Below are positions 25,101-30,361 of a stretch of DNA of 39,473 nt, in pieces (position 1 is the first letter of the stretch; every line of letters starts with the position of its first letter). This stretch comes from Chloroflexota bacterium (lineage in GTDB: Bacteria > Chloroflexota > Anaerolineae > Aggregatilineales > Phototrophicaceae). The position numbers were made by a program, and so were the translations under genes. The notes under the pieces are model-generated. The model saw only the letters and a list, made by a program, of their open reading frames with translations. It searched no databases and was not told the DNA's origin. The stretch covers positions 1-39,473 of the forward strand of contig WTGO01000085.1 of the NCBI GenBank assembly GCA_011523515.1. Reading direction: 5' to 3'.

Positions 25101-25945
25101 TCGTCCGAAAGCAGGTCGGGGTGCAATTGGACGAAGGTCTCGCTGCGCCCGCGCTGACCGACGCCGACGCCGGTATCCGCAGGATAGAGACGGATAGCGT
25201 CATCGGTGGCGGCGATGACATAAGGCAGCCCTTCGTTGTCCGCGCGCGCCAGGGCGGCTTCGATGGGACTGCGTTTGCCAAAGCGTTCGCTGCGGCTATT
25301 CGCGTTTTCGTCTCGATTGAGAATGACAGCGATTGCCAGCGCCTTTTCCCCCGCGCTGAGCGCCCAGAGATTGCCGCTTCGCCTTTCGATGCTGAATCCC
25401 AGCTTTTGCAGCAGCGGCCGCTTGCGTTGCTGTCGAATGGGCTTGCTCTTGCGGACGGCCTCTTGCCACTGCTCGCGCCGCTGAAGCGCTACCTGCTCAA
25501 GCGCGTGCGTCGCCAACAGACCTTGGTTGAGCACGCCGAGGATCTTGTCGCTCGCTTCCGGCAGTGTGCCCTGGAGGAATCCCAAAGCAGCGTGGCGATC
25601 CGGTTTCTTGAGCGCCGATCGGCAGAGGCGCTCGGCCTTATCAGCGTCCATGGGTGGATAAACCGGCAGCTTGTTCGTTTGCGGCGACGCTGCCGGCCCG
25701 CAGATTGAAACATTCGTTTGATCGGGATGCAATGCGACAACCAGAATCGGGCTTACCCGGCCCCCGCTGCGCTTGATCCAGGCGGCGCGGAGGTTTGTCG
25801 CCGTCGGGCGCCGATCAGCCTGCACGACGACGATTTCAAGCGGGTTCGATCCTTCGCCGAATGTGATGCCGATTGGGTCGAATGCAATCTCACTTGAGTA
25901 ATCTGATGACAGCTCGCGCAAGTCCAAGTCTGCAAGAAACTCCAT
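22127..25945 (-). CDS. Eco57I/PglX-like class I adenine DNA methyltransferase
   Basis: A 1272-residue protein as sequenced. Residues 1-250 are an unassigned N-terminal domain that may hold a nuclease. Residues 330-500 include the helical LLFIAYAEDKGLLP and FGTIYEGLL blocks. The methylase core is RKATGSYYT (about 545-553), motif I DIAMGSGHFL (596-605), IYGVDLNPLAV (667-677) and catalytic NPPW in ILGNPPWDKA (about 851-860). The specificity part follows. Near residue 1264 a run of 12 C moves the frame to an early stop (TPPPRISSLN). With 11 C the protein would be about 1366 residues and end at 21844. GAGG lies about 11 bases before ATG 25945. With the downstream PLD-helicase it forms a likely restriction or phage-exclusion pair. 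Confidence 0.88.
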   Translation of the reverse strand: MEFLADLDLRELSSDYSSEIAFDPIGITFGEGSNPLEIVVVQADRRPTATNLRAAWIKRSGGRVSPILVVALHPDQTNVSICGPAASPQTNKLPVYPPMDADKAERLCRSALKKPDRHAALGFLQGTLPEASDKILGVLNQGLLATHALEQVALQRREQWQEAVRKSKPIRQQRKRPLLQKLGFSIERRSGNLWALSAGEKALAIAVILNRDENANSRSERFGKRSPIEAALARADNEGLPYVIAATDDAIRLYPADTGVGVGQRGRSETFVQLHPDLLSDEQIGYLWHLFSADALKPDGTFSDVLADSRQYATDLGARLRNRIYEDVIPGLAESIAEARGMIAANREALDHTYQMALTVLFRLLFIAYAEDKGLLPYRTNDAYERYSLNLKAQELLQRERNRTPFDDDSLMWNLVTDLFGAIDQGSYGLGIPPYNGGLFDSDPATSPVGAAIKDISLSDKQFGPLLNKLLIDESRDGLPGPVDFRSLSVREFGTIYEGLLQSELSLAQTDLRVGKDGLYEPAKRERDSVVRAGEIYLHNASGKRKATGSYYTKSFAVEHLLDHALEPALDDHLQRLKALDDRAASDDFFDFRVADIAMGSGHFLVAAIDRIEKRFSTWLADHPIPDVTNELARLREHALEILAKYGESQTFDDISLLRRQIARRCIYGVDLNPLAVELARLSIWVHTFVPGLPLSLLDYNLVRGNSLVGIATIQEATDIFAKDNPLFASAAETLLGDAKAHLEKLGRLSDDSKTQIDAARQAYEAMRESLGWTEALFDILAGSRLDADLQALINEGAATHWIKEDERHQLPDSAPHKVARETLKATPPFHFPIAFPQVFLRERAGFDVILGNPPWDKAKVEEDRFWTRYVPGLHAMTAHDRKLCISEWRMERNDLLAQLNQELAENELLRRLLVSGPFPGMGTGDPDLHKGFVWRFWALISDYVGRTGVVLPRSVFSTKGAAEFRQEIFNSGTIEDMTNLVNNHQWVFEEVHPQYTITLLTLRKTSPDSEASLQMRGPYASFSHYAKSVRSSSICFQLEDVFTWTPSAALPLLPDDFSASTFAQIRLAPNLDYDDGKNWRARPFRELDATNDKQYMEVTDEPEYGWWPVYKGASFDIWEPDTGTYYAWAKPAKILKRLQDKRRRGNRNRRSIFSEFSREWAEDRVTYPTSVPRIAVRNVTNRTNSRTIIATLIPPLVVAQHSAPLLLWPRGDEKDEAFLLGTLSSIALDWYSRRFVELHVDFYVFNALPIPRPRMETLTPATPPPRISSLN
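22147..22158 (-). repeat. 12-base C homopolymer inside the methylase gene
   Basis: Twelve G on the plus strand, or twelve C in the coding direction, flanked by GCTA and GAATCTC. It is the longest homopolymer noticed in the window and lies exactly where the frame changes. Length 11 (or 8 or 14) gives the long protein; length 12 or 13 gives early stops. Confidence 0.85.
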
Positions 25946-26294
25946 GTTTGGTGAGCCTCGCTGAGAACTGTATGAATGAGAAGTGGCGCTACTGTACCGG
26001 TGTTTTCTTTGGTCTCACAGCCCAACTCCGTAATCTGACTCAGGGCGAGCGGCGACAATCTCTTTTCAAGCACCGGTTCGCGGCATTCGGCGCGACAGAT
26101 CCGGTCAGTGGCGTATCATGTCTACGTTTAGACCGATATTGAGGCGCGCGTGGGTATGATTATGTGGTCAAGGTGGGACTGGCTGCTTCGCTGCGCGGCC
26201 GGCGGATGCCGCGTCGGTGCAGACCTTCGAGCAAGTCTTCGGTATAGGGATCGCCAGCGGCCTCGGGCTCAGGGTTGAGGCACAGCGCCGCGCT
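25946..26294. other. Intergenic region upstream of the methylase; right edge of the island
   Basis: No recognisable gene, repeat or strong promoter. Minus-strand codons at about 26160-26300 read a protein-like string ([20 protein letters not shown]) with no start or assignable family, possibly another relic. The boundary between island and decayed importer genes falls in this stretch. Confidence 0.4.
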
Positions 26295-26432
26295 CTTTTC
26301 GGCGCGCTGCTGGTCACGGCTGACCTTATCGGTCGCTGGGTCATCGCGCCCTCGGAACTCCCTATCGGCATTGTCACGGCACTCATTGGAGCGCCGTACT
26401 TCGCATATTTGCTTTACAAGTCCAGAAACTAA
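26295..26432 (+). pseudogene. C-terminal remnant of a FecCD/BtuC-type siderophore permease
   Basis: The last 45 or so codons of an iron/siderophore or B12 ABC permease: [12 protein letters not shown], then [19 protein letters not shown] and AYLLYKSRN before TAA. This is the final membrane helix and docking region, which is highly conserved (PxELPxGIxTAxIGxPxF). Everything upstream is missing; preceding codons in this frame do not match the family. It is directly followed by a binding-protein relic. Confidence 0.72.
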
Positions 26433-26445
26433 GAGGAGATTCAGC

Positions 26446-26640
26446 ATGAAGTTTCGCAGTATTATCGTTCACCTTGTTCGTCCTGATTTGGACGAACCTC
26501 GCCCCGATCACAGCGGATTAAAATCAGTCTGCTTTTCCCGTGACCATCGAGCGCAAATTCGGCAGCGCCACCATCAGCGAAGAGCCGCAGCGCATCGTCT
26601 CCATCGGCTTCACCGAGCAGGATCCGCTGCTGGCGGCGGG
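26446..26640 (+). pseudogene. 5' remnant of an iron-siderophore ABC binding protein
   Basis: AGGAGA precedes ATG 26446, and the first codons ([11 protein letters not shown]) look like a signal peptide. A frameshift inside the signal region moves the mature start ([14 protein letters not shown], then [20 protein letters not shown]) to another frame. After LAAG the DNA becomes part of an ATPase gene, so about 270 residues are missing. The PF01497-type opening (VTIExKFG...PQRIVSIG) is characteristic. Confidence 0.7.
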
Positions 26641-27063
26641 CAGCGTCAGCGCGCCTGGATCACCATGGCGCTGGCGCAGCAGACCGACATTCTGCTGCTG
26701 GATGAGCCGACGACCTTTCTCGACCTGGCCTACCGGATGGATGTGCTGGATCTGCTGCAAAGCTTGAACAGCGAAGGCCGCACGATCGTCATGGTCCTGC
26801 ACGACCTCAACCACGCCGCGCGTTACGCCGATACCATCGTCGCCTTGCGCGGCGGACAGATAGTCGCGCAAGGCACAGCCGAAGATATCATGACCGCGGA
26901 GAATATTTTCCAGGTCTTCGGTCTCAGATCGACCATCGTGCCCGACCCGGTGACCGAAACACCAATGTGCGTCCCCATCGGTCGTGGCGGGGCGCGCCGA
27001 ACAAAAATCTCAGCGAATCCAAACGGCCATGCGCAGGATCAGTCCAGGCAGTTGCATTCCTGA
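26635..27063 (+). pseudogene. 3' half of a siderophore ABC transporter ATPase (FecE/FepC-like)
   Basis: Starts inside the signature motif ([16 protein letters not shown]) and continues with Walker [17 protein letters not shown], the H loop [13 protein letters not shown] and the FecE-type C-terminus ([15 protein letters not shown], then [23 protein letters not shown]). The Walker A half is absent, so it cannot bind ATP. The join to the binding protein lies in GGCGGCGGGCAG and shares GGCGGGC with both parents, suggesting a microhomology deletion. Confidence 0.8.
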
Positions 27064-27149
27064 CTGCGTCCAATCGTTTACGATTGTGAACCACGCAAGA
27101 TTGAATAAGCAAGAGTATCGCGAGCAACGTGACATCTTTAGATTAGGGA

Positions 27150-27556
27150 AAAGATCCGGGCAAGCGCTACTGCAACTTCCTGGCTCAGGCGCGCGGGCTG
27201 GAGGGCTGGACCCGGGCGGGCACGCCCACGGCTTCCTGGGCGCGATCGTTGTGGAGACGCCGCTACCCTGGCGCCACGCCATGATGCAGAAAGCGGGTCC
27301 CTTGCCGCAGGAAATGATTGACATGCTTAATGTCTGGCTGCAGGAATATAAGGATGGCAAAGGCTATTCGCATCTGCCGCTGGCCATCGCGCCCGATCCC
27401 GAATGCTCCTGCCCCGGCTTTCGGCGCGTGATGCTTTACACGCGGCCCGCCGGCTTGATGACGCAATTTGACAAGGTTGAATACCTCGTGCCTGAGAACG
27501 AGTGCGGCTCTCTTGTCTGGTCGCTTTACCAGGATCGGGACCGCCTGTTGCTTTAA
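27150..27556 (+). pseudogene. Sucrase/ferredoxin-like family protein, frameshifted and truncated
   Basis: An N-terminal piece reads KRYCNFLAQARGL in one frame. The frame then shifts near 27200-27215, and the family pattern continues as LDPGGHAHGFLGAIVVETPL, PWRHAMMQKAG and, further on, CSCPGFRRVMLYTRPAG. The family (thioredoxin-like, often with siderophore uptake genes) normally runs 300 or more residues. This one stops at 27556 after YQDRDRLLL. Position next to the broken siderophore importer supports the identity. Confidence 0.6.
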
Positions 27557-27587
27557 GAAAGCGCTGGCTGTGCCTGACATCAGCTCA

Positions 27588-27836
27588 ATGCGGCAAGGTC
27601 CTCGGGCGGCAGTTGCGCTTACTGTCGCGCTGTTGATCATCGTCACAATCGTTTTCGCTGTTGCGTTTGTCGTCACCAGCACGACCGAATCAACCAGTTC
27701 TCTCGCAATTGATGCGCAAACTTACGCGACTGAATTGGCCACCGGCTGCCTGCGGGCCATCGTTCAAAGCCGGGATTACTACCTGATAGGCTTCGTAAAG
27801 GGTTCCGGCGACCGTCGAATCCAACGCATTTGGTAG
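27588..27836 (+). CDS. Small putative membrane protein or gene remnant
   Basis: An 82-codon frame from ATG 27588: a basic MRQGPR start, one hydrophobic helix (about residues 8-30, ALTVALLIIVTIVFAVAFVV), then a polar part (SLAIDAQTYATELATG). The N-terminal half resembles the membrane anchor of exported cytochrome-like proteins, but no haem CxxCH motif follows. No ribosome binding site is clear and it lies among broken genes. I do not recognise it, and a remnant is as likely as a working gene. Confidence 0.25.
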   Translation: MRQGPRAAVALTVALLIIVTIVFAVAFVVTSTTESTSSLAIDAQTYATELATGCLRAIVQSRDYYLIGFVKGSGDRRIQRIW

Positions 27837-28183
27837 ACCCGCCAAGCGGAAATGAGCCTCATCGTCGTCTTCATCTTTGGCGCAGTCCTTTGCGTCACAG
27901 CTGCGATACTATCGCCCGCCTGGCTACCTGCTGTCCCTGACCATTCCGGCGACTGACCAGCCCTTTGACTCCTGGGCGGCTCAGGCGGCGATGGCGCGGG
28001 CGAGCATGGTGGCGGCGGAAGCGAAGGCGGTGGTGAACATGGCGGCCGTGAAGGCAGTGGCGGTTAAGCCGGCAACTGCCAAGGGATCCTCCAGCCTTGG
28101 AGGAGTCCCCAGTCAAATCCTTCGCTCGGGCGCATTGTAGAATAGAAACGATGCGCCCGAGCATCTGCGTTTGAGAATACATA
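27837..28183. other. Decayed region with a Gly/Glu/His-rich relic and two hairpins
   Basis: From about 27851 a membrane-helix start (MSLIVVFIFGAVLCV) runs out of frame into a Gly/Ser/Glu/His-rich string (GGGGSEGGGEHGG type, 27975-28060), like linkers of exported Chloroflexota proteins. TCCTCCA/TGGAGGA (28087-28104, 4-base loop) forms a short hairpin, and a 12-bp inverted repeat follows at 28124-28162. No intact gene is present. Confidence 0.4.
28124..28162. promoter_or_regulatory. 12-bp perfect inverted repeat before the broken response regulator
   Basis: GCTCGGGCGCAT, a 15-base loop, then ATGCGCCCGAGC. The loop contains TAGAAT, a -10-like hexamer. It lies 21 bases before the response-regulator ATG. 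It could be an operator across the promoter or a terminator stem, but there is no T tract. Confidence 0.45.
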
Positions 28184-28362
28184 ATGAGCCAAACCGTTCT
28201 AATCATTGAAGATGACAGACGTATCGCCACCTGGCTAAAAGTCTATTTTGAGCGTGCGAGTTTCAATGCGGAGATCGCCTATGACGGACAATCGGGCTGG
28301 CGACCGCTCGCAGCCTGACGCCCGATCTGATCATCCTCGACCTGATGCTGCCGCGCCTGCAC
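28184..28362 (+). pseudogene. Response regulator receiver domain, frameshifted and truncated
   Basis: ATG 28184 opens a receiver domain (SQTVLIIEDDRRIATWLKVY) with the acidic pair of the phosphorylation pocket. At about 28294 one G is missing (TCGGGCTGG). In the next frame the domain resumes as LATARSLTPDLIILDLMLPR with the phosphoacceptor Asp in ILDLMLP. After about 28362 the similarity ends, so the rest of the receiver and any DNA-binding domain are lost. It was probably an OmpR-type regulator. Confidence 0.65.
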
Positions 28363-28449
28363 CGTGGCCAAAGGCTGGGACACTGTCGATACGGCATTAT
28401 CGGCTTCGGACTACCTTTATGAAGCTCAATCTGGACATCGAGAAGGACA

Positions 28450-28956
28450 GGAAGACAGCGCCGAGGGCGAAAGCGCGCCCAAGTCGGACATGCGACCTTC
28501 TACCGCCATTACAAGACCCTGGACGAACTGCTGGCAGACATCTTGCTGACCACCATGCTGGACCTCGGAGAGCTTCTCCGGGAACAGGAAACAATCTTCG
28601 ATGAAGCGATTGCACTATTCAGATTCGTTAAGGAGCATCAAGATTGATTTCGTGTGTATGTCAGTCTGCCCGAGACGCACACCGTCCGCGAAATCTTGAA
28701 GGCGGAAGCGGTCAAGATAGTAGTCGAACGCTGGGAGGCGAGGGGCGCGAGTTCGGTTCCGGAGGATGTAGCGGTCAATCACCTGGTCGAGTCCAGTTAC
28801 GTGTTCCTCGGCTGGCGCCTTAACCACATTGATGACCACACGCCCGAGCAGGTAGCGCAATTCTATCTCGACTTGATAATCGCACGGGCCGAATCGAGTA
28901 CGCTGGCCCTTCGCAGGGACAAGCATCTCCATCCTCCTGGACTCCACGAAGACTAA
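28450..28956 (+). pseudogene. TetR family regulator, N-terminus lost and one in-frame stop
   Basis: Begins inside the helix-turn-helix (QVGHATFYRHYKTLDELL) and continues LREQETIFDEAIALFRFVKE, HQD, then TGA at 28645-28647. The same frame goes on as FRVYVSLPETHTVREILKAE and ends with a TetR-type C-terminal ligand domain (NHLVESSYVFLGWRLNH, HTPEQVAQFYLDLI). A single change such as TTA to TGA explains the stop. The first HTH helices upstream are not readable. No function remains unless the stop is read through. Confidence 0.68.
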
Positions 28957-29305
28957 GCCCACACCCCAAACGCTGAGTGATATCTCCGCATTTTGCCAGA
29001 AACAGCGCTGCCGACCGTATGGAGCGTATTGTTTGGCTACAGGAGCTGTAGCGCCCTTCCGCATGACATAACGCCAATCAGCTTGTGTACCGCGGCAGGA
29101 ATTCCAAATTCGGCGCCGATATGTTTTCGCGCTGCCCATTTGAGTGATACAATAATGCGTAAATTGTATCGGTTATTGTGTAAAATCACTTTTACCAACA
29201 ATTAACTTGAATCGGCGCCGGGTAGCCACTAGCAAGCGCACCACGCATTAACCGGCGACGAAAGATTTATGAGTTGATCATTAACATCGAGAAAGAAAGT
29301 GGGGC
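28957..29305. other. Intergenic region with two palindromic elements
   Basis: No gene is visible. The AT-richer part near 29140-29205 holds two separate inverted repeats. The decamer TCGGCGCCGA near 29110 is also palindromic, and its core recurs near 29213. The region precedes the small exported protein at 29306 and probably contains its control signals, but no convincing -35/-10 pair was found. Confidence 0.4.
29146..29170. promoter_or_regulatory. Candidate operator GATACAAT-N9-ATTGTATC
   Basis: Perfect 8-bp arms with a 9-base centre. Thirty-four bases on, GTAAAA-TCAC-TTTTAC (29180-29195) forms a second small palindrome. Both lie in the leader of the 29306 gene and downstream of the broken TetR gene, whose relatives bind such sites. 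Confidence 0.4.
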
Positions 29306-29608
29306 ATGAAGAGGACTATCAATAGGAAGTCCATCGCCTTGTTTCTTGCGATGTCCATGATAGTTGCTGCACTGCTCAACAATGCCGCTCGTTCAACCAA
29401 GCCGGCCCTTATCGAACACAGCGCGGTGATCAGCGCAGTTCATGCCGCCTTGTACGTTATGCCATCTGGCCATACAGCGACAATCGGCGTCTGTTTCGAG
29501 GGGCAGCGCCTCACCATTTGGAAGCCGGGCATATTCGGTTTTCACCGTGCGCGCTGCAACGAGACAGTCGGCTGGATCCGGCGCGAGCATATCGCAGTTA
29601 CGGACTAG
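29306..29608 (+). CDS. Small exported protein of unknown function
   Basis: A 100-residue protein with a signal peptide (MKRTINRK, hydrophobic core to about residue 24, then NNAARS). The mature part has two Cys (in VCFEGQ and HRARCNE), possibly a disulfide, and a WKPG...GWIRREHI pattern that looks like a small SH3-like beta barrel. AAAGTGGGG precedes the ATG. I do not recognise the family. It lies upstream of other cell-surface genes on the same strand. Confidence 0.5.
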   Translation: MKRTINRKSIALFLAMSMIVAALLNNAARSTKPALIEHSAVISAVHAALYVMPSGHTATIGVCFEGQRLTIWKPGIFGFHRARCNETVGWIRREHIAVTD

Positions 29609-29784
29609 TAGACGGAGTAACAATTTCCGGCATAGAGGCGGGCTGCTTAATGGGGGCGCAGTATCTACCAATCGAGGTCATTTCAATGCTCAAGCAGAAG
29701 ACGGCATATGCGTGCGTCCTTGTACATTCCCCCTTGTACAACACCCAGCATTAGGCAGCCCGCCTTTGCGCCGAAAGAACGCGA

Positions 29785-30240
29785 ATGAAGCAGACGAGAC
29801 CGACAGTAATGCGGAGCAATCAATTCGGCCTGAAAAAACGTGGCTGGCAGCGGTTCAGCCTGTTGAAGCGAACCGCAGTTGTGTTGGGAACAGTGGTCGT
29901 TGTTGTATTTTCTCTTTCAATTGCCAACAGGCAGGACGACTGGATCGAACCATGTTCGGATTACGAACTCGATCAAGGAACAGCCGGAGAACGTTTCGAT
30001 CCCTTTCACGTCGCACTAACGCAAAATCGATACAGCCGAGTCGCATTGAGCAAGCTCAGGCAGGCAGTCTGGAAGGATTTGCCATTGTGCCGCGACCTAG
30101 TCGAGTTCGCATCTTTATCGCTTCAGCTCTACAGCGACTTGCTATTTGCCCAGGCGACGTCCGCGCAAAGCGATAGCGTCCCCGATCTTAAGGAGTACGA
30201 GCGATGGTATGAGATGTTCCTTCGCTTGCACGACGAATAA
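29785..30240 (+). CDS. Membrane-anchored hypothetical protein
   Basis: A 151-residue protein. A basic N-terminus (to about residue 29) is followed by one transmembrane helix (TAVVLGTVVVVVFSLSIA, about 30-47) and an outside domain of about 100 residues, mostly helical, with Cys57 and Cys102 (CSDYELD, LCRDLVEF). Type II orientation or an uncleaved signal anchor is likely. ATG 29809 is an alternative start; neither has a strong ribosome binding site. The family is not recognised. Confidence 0.48.
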   Translation: MKQTRPTVMRSNQFGLKKRGWQRFSLLKRTAVVLGTVVVVVFSLSIANRQDDWIEPCSDYELDQGTAGERFDPFHVALTQNRYSRVALSKLRQAVWKDLPLCRDLVEFASLSLQLYSDLLFAQATSAQSDSVPDLKEYERWYEMFLRLHDE

Positions 30241-30302
30241 GAGAGTTCGGATGACCATGCCGTATGTTTTCCCAAGCCGATATTTCTTCTGCCGCTATTT
30301 CA

Positions 30303-30330
30303 TTGGCGCGAAATTTCTACTTACTATAGA
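30303..30330 (+). promoter_or_regulatory. Candidate promoter of the 963-residue surface protein gene
   Basis: TTGGCG (30303-30308), a 16-base spacer, and TATAGA (30325-30330), in an AT-rich stretch 32 bases before the ATG. TAAGGAGATG just before the start supplies a good ribosome binding site. Confidence 0.45.
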
Positions 30331-30361
30331 ATGAGCCATTATATGACACTTAAGGAGATGA

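Noticed and set aside
18053..25945. DISARM, BREX or Type I/III restriction assignment
   Set aside because: The defining partners (drmB with DUF1998, pglZ and brxC, hsdS, or a Type III mod/res pair) are not in the window. Only the general helicase-methylase theme is shared.
26160..26447. Minus-strand 95-codon frame over the permease relic
   Set aside because: The right part is antisense to the conserved permease C-terminus. The left part looks protein-like but has no start or family match, so it is only noted under the intergenic entry.
29518..29754. 78-codon frame overlapping the 29306 gene
   Set aside because: It overlaps the 3' end of a gene with a clear signal peptide, lacks a ribosome binding site and shows no family features.
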